NCBI GenBank assembly: GCA_947561715.1
Contig: OX387198.1
Location: 8,370,001-8,434,000 of the forward strand
Length of the DNA stretch: 64,000 nucleotides
Source: Ascidia mentula
Lineage: Eukaryota; Chordata; Ascidiacea; Phlebobranchia; Ascidiidae
Direction: 5' to 3'
Of this stretch, positions 36,701-52,927 are shown one piece after another; positions within the stretch are counted from its first letter, which is position 1; each line of letters starts with the position of its first letter. The notes under the pieces were generated by a model that searched no databases, was not told where the DNA came from, and saw only the letters and a program-made list of their open reading frames with translations. A program made the position numbers and the translations under genes.

Positions 36701-36936
36701 CTGTGCTATCGTCCTGGACAAGACAAGGTCCATTGTACTGGTCATCGATCCTGGAGTGTCTCACGCCAAGAAAAGATTTCTCCAATGGTGGAAGCGTCAT
36801 CTCTTCGCGGTAGTTCTGTAGGTAATGCAGGTCGGTAGGTTGCTGTACCATGATCTCACTGTCGCCATTCACATAAGCGCTTAGATCTTGAAAGGTTTCA
36901 TTGAGCATTCTTTTTTTGCTACATGCGTTCATCCTT
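21799..36936 (-). CDS. Ets1/2: Ets1/2-type ETS-domain transcription factor, nine exons
   Basis: Exons (minus): 36936-35981, 30798-30641, 28057-27825, 27652-27000, 25322-25196, 25018-24914, 24019-23814, 23386-23108, 22277-21799. All phases agree; from ATG 36932 to TAA 21801-21799 this is 1,063 aa. An earlier exon may exist, as the first acceptor at 36937 precedes the ATG. The ETS domain covers about residues 666-755, split over three exons: [13 protein letters not shown], then [20 protein letters not shown] and RYYYDKNII, then [15 protein letters not shown]. Both DNA-contacting arginines of the SRG-x-RYYY helix are present. The block after it, LHKMLGIKP, fits Ets1/2 best; GABPA is the alternative. 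No Pointed/SAM domain was found, unlike vertebrate ETS1/2. Residues near 215-245 are strongly basic, a likely nuclear signal. The tail is rich in Gln, Asn and His. It should bind GGAA sites in the nucleus, classically downstream of FGF/MAPK. Introns reach 5.2 kb. Confidence 0.9.
22741..22785 (+). repeat. Short simple repeat TATTGG/TATTGA
   Basis: Repeated ATTGGTATTGATATTGG-type units within an intron of the ETS gene; a small microsatellite-like tract with no other sign of function. Confidence 0.5.
26737..26770 (+). repeat. CTGATGA...CGAAAC dispersed element, copy 2
   Basis: CTGATGA, A, GGTC-loop-GACC, GAAACGT, within an ETS gene intron (between exons 27652-27000 and 25322-25196). The stem is perfect (GGTC/GACC). 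It belongs with the copies at 20492, 54083 (minus) and 54716. Confidence 0.5.
30799..35980. other. Large first intron of the ETS gene, no exon seen
   Basis: 5.2-kb intron. Exons on either side join in frame, so no coding exon is required here. Numerous short open frames (for example 31631-31873, 32809-33021) show no domain. Likely room for enhancers; none can be named from sequence alone. Confidence 0.4.
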
Positions 36937-39900
36937 CTGTAAACCAACAAAACTTGCGGTTAAAAATCCATCATCAAATTTTGTTTATGGCTTAAATTAA
37001 TTGATAATTAATTCAAAACGCATTCTTATTGACACACACGCCTGTGACAGTTAACATTTTGCCAAGTGGTTTTCAACAGGCACTTTTTCTACTTTCCAGT
37101 TCACCGTTTTTCTGACCTCAACAATATGGGCAAGATTACTTTCCTTTACGACTCCTCTCACTACAAGCAGACTCACACTGGCGATTTTATTCCGTCTTGG
37201 TTGTCATTCCGACGATGCGCACGCATGTTTTTCGCTGAATTTCGCGTACAATTTATTCATCGTTTCCCATTATACGCGTTGAATTCCTGGAAACGGCCAA
37301 ACCCCCTGACAGATGATAAACTTGCATTCACAGCAAAACATCAACAACGGCAGTTGTGCCCTGTGGGCTGAATTGCCAACTCACTAGCCCCTGTAACGAG
37401 ACACTGCAACAACGACCTACGTTTTCATTGCTGATATGTGAAATAACGTTAGTGATACGTCAGAGCTAAATATGTCCGGCAAAGCAAATGGTTGACTCTT
37501 TAGTTGGACACTACTTTAAACCCAATAGATGCTTTTTTGCGTTAGATTTAAAAAGAGCTCTATAGTTTTACAACACAACTAACAACAATAATGTTCAATA
37601 GTATATTCAGTTTTTCGATACCAACCATCGCACTAAAAAACATTTAATTGCTATTGATCCGGCTATTACTTTACCGAACGCACTGTCAGTGACCCTAAGC
37701 TTTATGGCAAAGCTTTTGGGGCCCAGCGACGTTTAAACTTTAACCAAGTTTCAGGCAAAACGTCATCATAAGGTCCGTCCATTAATGCGCGTTGGATGGG
37801 CCTACTTATACGCGAAAGTGGATCCTGTTCTATGTAGTAGCACATTAATTTACCTTTATTGAAAGCACTTTACCGAATCTTCAACATTGTTGCAAACTTT
37901 TGTCTATAATCTGTTTTAAACTGATTTTTTTGCTCCCACAGAAAACCTTTTCATATTGCTGTTACTTCTGCACCACGTTCAGGATTGTGTAAATCTAACT
38001 GAACAGCAGGTCGTGCAGTTTTATCTAAACCCGCCTTTGAATTAAACGCAGTTCGTGCATTGCTTTGTACACACAATGCAAATGCGTGCTTCATAATGGG
38101 GCATTTGGCACAAATCGTTGCCGCCGCCATGTTATGACTCACCACTATCTAAACTTATAAACCCTGTCTGGTGCGGCAACTTTACGTGTACTGTATAGAC
38201 ATCCACGTTTAGCGAATAATCCGAATCCCACGATTCGGATTGTGTTTAACCTCCTGTCATAACCCAAACTTATCGAATCAGTTGAAATGTTAATGGTGGT
38301 TTTTGTTCCCATGTAAGAACAATTCTTTAAATTATAAAATGTTTTGCTTTACCCAAGTCACTGGAGCATGAGTGTATTGCGTTTACTTGCACGCATGTGC
38401 GTTCGAGTTTCCGCGTAAAGCGCTGCTGGTTCCTGTCTACACCCCGACTTTGAACTGTAGTATAAACATTCTTCCCGCTCTACAGTTATTGAACCACTAC
38501 AGTTTCAAGACAACGTCCCCTCTTCTGCATGCTGCCGCCAAAAGGGGTCTTGTTGTTGATGCTACATATTTTCTGTATCTGTGACAGCTCGTCTGCCTGT
38601 ACGTAAATGCAGAATGCTCCGCGATGAGCGAAGAAGCTGATCTCTGCTATCGCAATGCGAATTTTTTCGAAGCCGAGATTGCTGCATTAATCACATTTAT
38701 TAAAAGGCCGGAGCGGGAGGCGGGTACTGAGCGAGCAGGAAGGAATGATAGTAAGAGAAAAGGAGAGAGTGATAGAGAGAAAAAAATACACGCCAAAAGG
38801 GGCAAGAGTGCTTGATGCAAGAGTCTCGGGGATAGCGGGAGATATGCGACGCCACTGTATAGGCGAGCAACGAGGAAGGGATTTCGCTGATGCTGGTGAA
38901 GCCGCGTTGCTTCTCCTTCGTACCTTGTGCGCACAAGCATTGACTGACATGTCGCGATGACAGTTCTCCATTGCTAGGCCCGTGTAAGACAACTATTAGC
39001 CGGTGTGCAAATGCACTGTTAGAAGCGCGCGGGAGAATCATATTCGGCGAGCGACGAGCACGAATTGCAGGCTTCCTTCCTCTACCTGACAAGCGAGCGT
39101 TGCTGTTTTCGCAGTGATTCGTTTTGTTGAGGAATGCCCTCACTTCTCTATCATCATAAAGGCTGACTGTGCGAACTGGGATATAGCTCTCATTATCTGC
39201 TACCTAGTTGGTACATAGCAGTCGCGAATGCCTATACATTCCAGTGGTTATTGTTATTAAAAAAATATACATCTGATCACACCTGTGTGTTCAAAAGCAT
39301 GTTTTAATTTCCTGCGCCATTTCCTTCAAAATGTAATGAAATGCATCTGTCTGGTTTTCTTGACTTAAAACATAAAAAAAATTCAAATTTTTTTTAAAAT
39401 ATTAGTTTGGAAAATTTTATCATAATTTTCAACTGATAATAACACTCCTATATGAAACACGTAAATAGTAGTAAAGATTGACACGTTATAGGTTATGTAG
39501 TAAAACGAATTTTCACATCGTCTTTCCTCCTTAGAAAAAGACAATAAATTTTAAATCAGAGCCAGTACAGGAGGACCTACGATAAGCGAAGGCCAAGCAA
39601 GGGCGCTTATTGGCCTGCACGTCACTCGTGTACAGGAAATTACGTCAGAGACGACTCTATGTGACAATGCTATAAGCGAAATTACCAGCGCGGTCACGCA
39701 GCCCAGTTTAGAACGCTACAGTACTGCTTCTTGTGCTCAATTGTACTTACCTTTATAGCCACACTGCGCACAATGAAATTGTACATACACCTCGCAAGAG
39801 GTGCCAGATACATACTTGTACATGCTTTATTATTTCAGTTTTGCAAAACAAACGTCACTATTCGCCACCGTTGCTAACTTTATGCGCGACATATAGTTTA

Positions 39901-41875
39901 AAAAACAGACTATTTTATTCGTCGTTAAATACACTCGACTGCAATTAATACGTGAGCATCGACACGCGTAAGAGACTGTGCTGTTTGCTGCAAGAGCGCA
40001 TGTTGCAAGCCATGAGATCACCGTGCATCAACCGGCAGTGGTATTAAGAATGGGGGAATTTTACGACATACATGGGCTCAATAAACATATCTTGTGACCA
40101 GGGTTTGTGTACTGATCATAAAGCGCATTTTTATTGGGTGGAAGAGATCAAGATACTGTATCGTGGAACATGGTTTATGAAGCTCCTTCAGTGAAATGTG
40201 CATTGTCCTCAACAAAAGAAGAGCTCCTTAATTCGAAAATACAACGGATGTGAAGCTATGACAAGGTACGAAAATAGACTTGCGCGTGCTATTGCTCTGC
40301 AACGTGGGCTTCCTTTTTCATGTCAGAAGCGTTGCAAAAATTTCCAAACGAAACTTCGACTTAAAAATAGAAGTAATTTGTAAAAAAAATTCTTTGGGTG
40401 TTTTGGGTCGCTTTGAATACGAGAATGTGGGAAGGAAGCGGTTTGTTTCGATGACTTTTCGTCTGTTTAGCGAAGAAGTTTCGTTTACCCGTCTAACCAT
40501 CACTGCACGAACGAAAATGTGAATGTTGGACCGTGTACGAAAGTTGCGCGATTTCGTGTACAAAGTTGCTTAGACACGAAAGCTTAGTTTCAAGTTGTTT
40601 TGATCTGCGAGTCCTGATTTCGCTTTTCAGTTCGCTCCAGAAACTTTCGAGCGCAAAAAAAAACAATACATTACGTACGGGATCGAAATTTCCTTGCAGC
40701 GAAAGCACCTAAATCGCAATGCAACTAATAATAGCTGCGCTTTCCTGGCCATTAAGCAATCCACTTGGGGAAATATAGGGTTACCCGCTTGATGGTGGGT
40801 CGTAATTAATGGATTGTTAGGCTCCTCTGGAGCGCTCGTGCATCTATAACAGCCTCTTTATACACGAGAGAAGCGGCCGTGGACTCATATAGTTCTATTG
40901 TGTTGTACAACATCCGCTTACACCTCGCAGACTGTTCGAAAAAGATAGAAGAGCACAAGCGGATCGTGAAATATCATCTGGTCCCAGATAGGCTGAACTC
41001 GACAAGCAGCTCTTCCAATGCCGGCTGCGGAAAAGAAACCGCAAGCAACTTCTTAATGAGGGAAATTTTTCGGCCGCGAGGTTTCAAGCGAATGGCGCTG
41101 CGGTTGCTTTTACCATATACCATGACAGGGAATAAATGGTGATTTGCCAAAATGACTAATGCCCATTGCGTGTACCTAACGTGCTGTCCTTTGTTGTATA
41201 ATCGTGTCACGAAAATTATGAAACTAATAAATAAATATTTTCAATTTTGTCTTGAAACTTTCTCACAATAATTGCAAAACAATCATAGCATTTCCAATGT
41301 AAAAAAGTCAGTTGGAGAACCACTATTTTTACCTAATAAAATACTAAAATGCCTCTTTGTGGTCAACACTTCTGCCACTACAAAAGTTACAGAAACACTC
41401 ACGTTACATTCCTTTACTTGAGATATCAAACATAATTATCAATATGTTTATTATGCGGATTTGGGTCCATAAAATGCAGTTACTCCCCAAAATGTTCCTT
41501 CAATGAACAATGTTTGCGTATTGTTATCAAACTGTTTGCGTGTTGCTTTTTGTGCACTGTGTTATGCTCTGGTATTTTTGTTCAATGACTTGCCGAGCTT
41601 ATATACTTCGGATAATTTTGATCGAGACTATTGTATTTTTCCTGGGCTTGAGTTATTTTTTTACCAGCATTAACACAATATAGAAACTATGAACTTGTTG
41701 TAACTTATTTTGGCTCATGGGATTGTCGCACTTGCCTGGCGGGTATTTTCGATTTCGAGTTTTGCGAAAATTTTTGAGCCGATAGTCTAATTTTTTTTCC
41801 TGGAGTTTGTTTAAAGTCGAGCAAAATTCAACTAGCAGCGTTCAGTGTATGTAAAGTGTTAACTAAGACCCTTCA
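36937..41875. other. Intergenic between ETS gene and C5orf34, no gene seen
   Basis: About 4.9 kb between divergently transcribed genes, so it should hold both promoters and perhaps 5' non-coding exon(s) of the ETS gene. Small open frames (38647-39143, 40879-41142) overlap one another on both strands and lack recognisable domains, so none is called. Confidence 0.35.
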
Positions 41876-43754
41876 ATGGAGTATGTAAATTCATTGCTAT
41901 CTAGAGAAGACGTTTTGCAGGTGGGTGACTGGGAGCCATTTGTCGTTTAGAAAATGTAATATTTCTAACAATATTTTTGTTTAGTTTATGATCTTTACTG
42001 ACGATAGCGTTGAGATACAATTCAAGGATCATACTACAGTGCAAATATCAGCATGTGGGGCAAATTATCAATTCATAAAATCAGTTGATGGCTGCCCTGG
42101 AATTTCCGATCATCATAATGTGATTAGACAAAGGTGTCGCTTTGCTACAAGTCAGACAAAGCAGAAAGTTGAACTGGGGCTCAAGCTTCGTAATCTTTTT
42201 GCTGCAAGGCCGTACATTCCCTCCCAATTCACAAATCTAAGTGATGATGGTGTAGTCCATTTATACCGGGACCTTACTAGTTTTTATTGGGTTGATGATG
42301 ATGGCTGCCCTAAAATGGAGCATGCTAGTGATGGTTCAGTCAAAATATCTAGCCAAAAAGATGGTGCCACCTTTATTCTCTCCAACAATGGTTTGCAGTG
42401 CTTTGTCAATTTTCTTGCAAAGATCAGTCCATGTGCAAGCAGAACAACTACTCCACAACAATCACCAAGGGAAAAAGATGACAGTAAAGGAAACAGGAGA
42501 GATTATATTTGGCTGAAGCACATTTTCCCCACCCAGTTCTGTCCACCAGGTTGGCAGTATCCCTTGAATAAAGCCCTAAAGGTTCAAGGCAAGGATCCTG
42601 CAGCAAACTTGGAAAACACATTAGACTGTTCTCATGCTCCAAGACCTCTTCCTAGTGTTTGTCCTAAGCAGTTCCAACATTCATGGAGAACCAACCAAGA
42701 TTCATTTAACCAGAATGATGGTGAATTGGTTTTACCAAGCGAAAAAGGGTGCCAGACAATCCCTAACAACTGGTTAAAAATCCTTTGGAACAATGGTACC
42801 CTGTATTGGATAAATTGCATGAAGAATGTTGGTGACCCTGGTGTTGAGGTCTGGCTTCCTGATAATACAATTTTAAAGTCTATATCAGCAACAAAATTTT
42901 ACTTCCAACATTTTCTGTTCTGCAAAGCCAGTGGCAAAGTTGATTTGGAGAGGACATACAGCCCCACTGCCCTTCCAATGCAACCTGAATTAAAGACTAC
43001 AATTCTAAGAGCAGTGAGACTACTTTCATACATTGAGCAAAACAAAGCCATGGCCGAGACAAATAAACCTGCTGCCTGTTGGCATGATGCTTTGTCACTG
43101 GAAACTAGGTTTTCAACAGGCACTGCGATAAATTCAAAAACTATGCAACCAACTTTGGACGTGGCTTTGCCAAATTTGGGCACTTTCTCTGCTATCAATG
43201 GAAGTGTACAGGTGTCATTTAAAGATGGTACTACAGTGCATGTTGCTGTGTCAGACTATCAATATGAACAGCTTAAAGTTTCGGCAAATGTTTTGGAAGA
43301 GTTGCCATGGCGACTTCGCATGACTGATGGCACTTATTCCACCAATTTCAATTTGTTGCATTGTGATGCAAGTGTGAGTAAGTACATTAAACCAACTTGT
43401 GACTGGGTAATATGGCTTGCAGGCTCACTAGATGAGCGCAATACCAAGCCTTTCTACAATGATACTATGTATGCCTCTGACAAAATGTCTATGGTATCCA
43501 AAGAGTTAGAAAAAATCAATCTATTTAACTCTCTTGAAGAGTCACACTCATTTCAAAGTAATTCCCAAGAGATTGACGGCTCTTCATTTCTGGATATTAC
43601 ATGTAATATGCCATCAAATTGCTCTGCCAACACAAAAATGCCTGAAATGTGGACTGCAAGTGGAACAATGATGCCGGCTGATATTGCTCGCGCCCTTAGT
43701 AACACCAGTAGAGCTATTTCAGATATCGATAATATTTTAAATACTTGTCGGTAG
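41876..43754 (+). CDS. C5orf34: C5orf34 homologue
   Basis: Two exons, 41876-41920 and 41985-43754, joined in phase 0 over a 64-bp intron; 604 aa (the human protein is about 640). The N-terminus FMIFTDDSVEIQFKDHTTVQISACG lines up with human MILYEDDSVQVQYVDGSTLQLSPCG. Other shared blocks are RQRCRFATS, DYIWLKHIFPTQFCPPGWQYPLNKAL, the SxLETRFS-type middle, a second FxDGTTVHV repeat-like strand set near residue 425, and the C-terminal helix SRAISDIDNILN. The vertebrate protein has no settled biochemical role; predicted beta-rich repeats resemble polo-box folds, but that is only a structural suggestion. There is no signal peptide or membrane span, so it is likely cytosolic or nuclear. Conservation from ascidian to human shows it is functional. 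Confidence 0.88.
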
Positions 43755-44837
43755 AAGCTGTATCTTGGCAGGACTGTTATGAAAGTTCAATATTTCAAAT
43801 ATTTTAATATAATACTATTTATTGCTTGAATGTATCTGTATCCTTTAAACTGTTTTTCTTAACATTACTGGTTTTATCTTCTCTTGGTTTTGACTCCTCA
43901 GGCTTTCGTTTGTGTTTGTTTAAAATGAACAGTTTTCGCTGTGATGTGGTTTTGAGGCTCTAGATCCCACTTCCTCGGGTTTAGTATGTTTGCTTGAGAA
44001 TATACCTTTCATTTTTCCTTTTTTTTGTTTACATGAAAAAGTACAAATTACGGTATTTAGATCACAAGCCACCTTCAATCAAAAGCCGCATGTAATGATG
44101 TTAGAAATTTAATATAAGTCGCCCTCCAATGTAAACCGCAGGGAAATGTTAAAACTAATGTGTCGTTTAAAATTTTTACGTGGACAAACAAACTACAACC
44201 TCTGTTGACGTTATTAGTGAGCAAGATTGGGTTTAAATCAACAGTCAGTGAAACCTGTGACGCCAGACAAAATGTTGTTAATTAAAATTAGCCGCACAAA
44301 CGATTAAATAAATACTTTATAAGGCGCGGCTTACACTCAAATATATATATACGTTATATAAGTTTGTAACGCTTTAATTAAAAGAATGTTAGTGCAAGTG
44401 ACTCTACGTTATGGGCTCGGCTAAGATATGGGTTTCATCATCTTTCGTATTTATCCTCGTTATTATACGAGTCAGAGGAATGATAATGGCTACAGAAGTT
44501 TGATGAAGCCATTTTATCCTGATTCAAAAAGTTTGACGTTTTTTGCTTAAAAGTCACTACGGCTAGCATGGTCTGTTGAGGTGGCAAGCCTGATGTTGGC
44601 ATGTTTAATATGTCACTAAAGACAATTTTACACTAAAATGTAATTAAAGTGGAAGTATTTTTGCATTTTAGAGAAAAAATACAACATTATGTCAATGCTA
44701 ATTATTGGTTTACAAAAATCATCTCTACTCTGAAACATCAAAAGCGATGTTAGAAAAAGAATTAAGACCCATAGTGCAAATCATTTTACTTTGTGGTACT
44801 TTACAGTCAACGTCGATCCAATGTGCACCGATAAGAC
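43755..44837. other. 3' flank of C5orf34, no gene seen
   Basis: AT-rich sequence with an AATAAA near 44307 and a short TATATATATA tract near 44340. No exon recognised. The LTR-like element begins at 44838. Confidence 0.4.
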
Positions 44838-45458
44838 TGTAAATAACTCTAAGGGTCTCAGAGATATTTAACAGGGTCTCGATGGCCTGAGCGGTTATTG
44901 AGTCTCTTCGATTGTTAAATCTGCTTCTGCCTCGTTCTCACCAGTAAACCGCTGATTCCAAATAAACAGTTTATTATCAGGCTATGGGAATAAATCCCAA
45001 GCCGGCGAATAGCTTGTAGAGTCTCAGTAATATTAGCAGTGTAACAGTAATACGATAAAATCAAGTAGAATCAAATAGAATTAGAATGGATTAGAATGGA
45101 TTAGAATGAATTTACCGGTCTAACCTGGGCTCTTAAACGCTCTCCATTATGAGAGCTGATTGGTCAATAATGTCACGTGATATCATGAGGCGCTTGAAGT
45201 AATATAATACAAGAACATAGGTGTGATGTGACATAAGCATAGGAGAACATTTTATGTGGTAAACAGGATGTTGAATGAATCACTTTACTCGAGAATATTC
45301 GATGGCTCAATCATTTGGGTCACATTGTGGGATTATGCAGTACATGTGCAAAGCTGCGCGCAAAACATTACGCAATACAAGCACTGGTTTCTGTGACGTA
45401 TGTTACACACGCAAAACATTACGCAATACAAGCACTGCTACCTGTGACGTATGTTACA
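44838..45458 (-). mobile_element. Solo-LTR-like element, copy 2 (621 bp)
   Basis: Inverted relative to copy 1 at 4484-5053. On the plus strand it runs from TGTAAATAAC to GTATGTTACA and is flanked by a perfect 4-bp duplication, AGAC at 44834-44837 and 45459-45462. Read on the minus strand it has the same TGTAACATACGTCACA start with two full 51-bp tandem units (ends at 45458 and 45407), CACGTG, CCAAT and a shared GAGACCCTTAGAGTTA-type end. The centre (about 44940-45110) differs from copy 1 and carries an AGAATGGATT simple repeat, so the two belong to different subfamilies. No internal domain or coding sequence is present. Confidence 0.75.
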
Positions 45459-47371
45459 AGACCTTGTAGGTCGAACAGTTTGCACTTGTTTCAAAGGGAT
45501 GATACTGGAATATATGTATGGTAATGAGTTACATCCCGATCAACATATCCGCCTTCTTTGGTGAATTTTAGTTGTAGGCTACTGCGTGTTGAACAGTGTA
45601 ATATGTGAATTTCCAATCAGTTTGTCGCATTGGGAAAAGGTTTTGCGTTCTAATAAAACTTTGAAATGTCTACACCTCTGCCAGAAAGAATAAATGATCA
45701 ATTTACGTCCGGAAATGATGAATGCGTACTCCTTAATTTGCCAATATTCTACAATGTGATTCCGCTGTGCTTACATAAAACACACGACATATTATCTACA
45801 CAAAAATGTACCCCGCTTATTGACATTTTAAAATAATTTCTCCCAGTAGGCTGCGTTCAAACGGATACCGTCACTTTACTGTTTGTAAGCTTGTAGAGAT
45901 TGATGCATATTAAATGAAACGAACAATTCAAAATCAACGTGGAGACCATAAAATACTGATTATTCGCAGCCAATAAATTTAAAGGCATTTCACGGTTTGG
46001 CGATATGTGCTTTCTCACAATGCAATGTACGTAGACGGAGTAACGTATTGATCACATTGATTAGGTCGGGCGCATCGTCGCATCGCGGAGGCCCTGGAAA
46101 ACATCTACAGTCATTCCGTTGGGGCCGATCGCGCGTAGCCGATAAACGCCCGCTCTCGTTTATAATTGATGGCAGCATTTAGAGGCACAAGATGGGTCTC
46201 AACACCTGATAACAAGTCATTGTGTGGTGACAGGTTTATGCCAGGCTGGACCGAGAGACTGTATTTGAGTGGAGTGGGAATTGAGGAGAGTTTCTCGAAT
46301 GGTATAACATGTGGGTTGTTCTGAAAGCAAGGGTGTTCCGTACTAAGTGTTTATATGCAAAGTTTTGTGCTTCGGTTTTGAGCTTCAAAAGAAAGATTAA
46401 ACCTAGCTGTCGCTGAAAAGTTGTGCTTTGAGCTCAATTGATCTTTGTGCCGAAACGTAATTGCCTTCTGTGTTTTGCGACCAAATGTTCTTGTGACTTT
46501 TCTTCTTTTCCCGATTTAACCGTACATTTGCAAATGAGCATGCGCTGAATGTTTAGAACTAACTTGTTTGGAAAGAAAGCGTCGACGCCAACGCTTGCTG
46601 GTTTGTTTGCTTAGAACCTAATTGGAGCAAACTAAGATCGATAATTAATTTGAAGGCCAAGCTGTTCTTTTCGTCGTCGGGTTCGTTTCTTGGCGTTCGC
46701 TGATGGCCGGTGACCGATGGGCCATAGGGGCGACGGGACACCAAAACAACGTCAAAGATACTCTTGATAAATTAGTTTTGCAATGGATCCGAAGAAAGTA
46801 ATTGTCTTGATGGATTTTACATCAGCAAGGCAGGCAAAAAAACAAACCCCATATTTTGCAAGGCTCGAGGAAAGGTTTATGAAAAGGATGTCAACAAAAT
46901 AAAGGTGTTCAACAAATCGAAAAACTGCAGTTGTTATGTCAATAGAATTGGCGGTGTCTGTTGCAAGGAAGTATCGCGCGTTTCGGATGAGGGTTCCACA
47001 TGTTGGACAAAGTAAAATTAACAGTAAGATGTTTGTCGTAGCAAGGTTGCCGACACGTAACTTGGTTTGGAGGAAAGCAGACGTTTTTCTGAGTTGTCCT
47101 GTAGCGGTTGAAGGGTCGTAAAAATTGAGTTTGGTAAATCGATTGCTGAAATCGATGCCTACAATCACTTACACCCAGTATAGCGCGAACTTGATATTGT
47201 GTACAGACAGAGAACAGCAGCTGTTATAATTTAATGCAAAAATATCTCGAAATATCACCATATAAAATTTTTTGTCGTTTACGTCTCTTTAGGCGCAGAT
47301 TTATTGTAGCACTATAGTTTGTTAACTGTTAAATGAAACAGCTTTCATCGCCGCTTGTTCACAGCGTCAAA
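45459..47371. other. Intergenic before TMEM121, no gene seen
   Basis: No supported exon. Short frames on both strands at 45990-46182 overlap each other exactly, and the 138-codon minus-strand frame at 46752-47168 shows no domain. Confidence 0.35.
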
Positions 47372-51112
<3,741 letters not shown>

Positions 51113-52927
51113 AGGGGCAACAAAGTCCTTTTAGAGTCCCGAGTGCAAAAGGAAGATTGTCACCAAGAAAGTGAAAGACAAGTGACAAACTACAGGGCTG
51201 ATCCTCGGATGAACAACGTCAAAATGATACTTGTGTGGGGATTTTCTGTACAATGTCTGAACAAAGAATGTGATGACATCTCAGAAAATATGTTCGGCGC
51301 CATTCTTTTGTATTCCCAAATTTCACACTGTGTAAAAAATCGCGGAACAGCTTTTCGAACAATTGACTTTTAAAACGTAGCCCTCTTAACATCGCACTCT
51401 TGTAAACCTGAACTCCACACACAGAAAGTGCTTGCGGCATTAGATCGTCCCCTGAATCAATCGCTGGCGGTTTTTGTCACGACGTTAAGTTGATCAAGTT
51501 CAAGCCCGATCTGCGTAGAATCGAATTTTAGTGCACACTCTTTAGTATTAGTGTTTTAAAGCCGGTGCCTCGTCGAGGGGCCCAAACTAATGGAGATGTT
51601 AATTAATGGGCGCGCGGCCCTCGCGTCCGCGTATTACTGTAGCGCTAAACGCAAGATGATTTTTGCGCCAGCGGGCCTCGATCGAATTTGAGTATTCCCC
51701 TTGGACTTCCCAGTAATCGATCGACCCACTGCCCGAAGGAAAGACCACGTTTCCAGCCATGTTTTCGCTCAAATAAAAGCCAGTTGTGCTTAAGTGCTAC
51801 TGACATTAGGATCAGGTCTTTATGCGTGCTACTAATTTCTTTCCATTCAGACGATGAAGCAAATTAAGCCATTTAACGTTCTTGGTACCTTATTAAAACA
51901 GTACAACATTCACAATGTACGCAATGTTGGAAACACCATGATGTTATTGACATATAATGATACTCAATTACTTGTTTTTAACCATATTCGGTGAAGCAAG
52001 ATCTGTTATGTATCACTGCGCGTTTTGTAATGACTAAAGAATGACAAGGTATTTTATCAGATTTAAGTGGTTTGATAGAGTTAAAACAGCGAAACGTATT
52101 TGAATAGGACACTATATACGTCAGTCTCTTGGCAACCCACAATTTGCGCTACGACCCCCGATTGTGACGTAACGGTGTCGGATATCCTTTTGTCCGGAAA
52201 CGCGAACAAAGGCAACTTTCCTCCAGGCGCTGTGCGCAATTCTCGCCCCTTGCAATTGTTCACTCCTATTGGACAAACCTTTAAATCTATCAATGAATAG
52301 GCGTCGCGAATCGTTGTGAAGCGACACGTAGGAGTGCTGCCTTTGAGAATATCCCAGATAAGTGGAAAGATTGTTAATACCCGACGAAGCGTCACAGAAA
52401 CATTGATATAAACATTGTCGACAAATGTCGCGTTTTGGTTTGCGGGATATCAAGTTAGGTATTGGCGGTCGAATGACCTCAGTTTGCCAGAACCAGGACC
52501 AGAGTCAATATTAGTTCCGTCAATCCCAGCGACTGTTACAGGCCGTCCATGGGCTGTAGTTTAAAGTGCAGTCAGCTGTCGAGGTACTCGAAACAATTGT
52601 TATTTACGTGACGGCGAGAAACTAAGTTCAACGACGTCTGGTTCGACGTATTGCGGCGGGTGAGGGCATCGATCGCACTGCGGTAAAAGAAACGCCGGGA
52701 GATTTTAATTAAGAGTTTGCGATGGGAAGCGACAAACCGGGCTTTGTTTTGTCAAAGGGCATTGTTTACATCGCCACGGGTCGCCGAACGCCAAACCTAT
52801 TACTCGCTTCCAAATCTTTTATCGTCCGAGCGAAATCGCTTCATTCGCGCAAGTGTGTTTCAGGTGCAGAATACCGTACAGGTTGCCTAAGCGTTGTCGT
52901 TATCGTGTTGCATATTGGATCACTACG
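51113..52927. other. TMEM121 3' UTR and intergenic sequence
   Basis: 3' UTR probably to AATAAA at 51772-51777. Short frames at 52081-52453 on both strands have no recognisable domain. The frame from 52722 overlaps the next gene's first exon in another reading frame and is rejected. Confidence 0.4.

Noticed and set aside
38647..39143. Several overlapping frames on both strands
   Set aside because: Low-complexity Arg/Glu/Ser runs without domain or phase-matched neighbours.
46752..47168. 138-codon minus-strand frame
   Set aside because: No domain, no good initiation or splice context; the plus strand there is also not convincingly coding.
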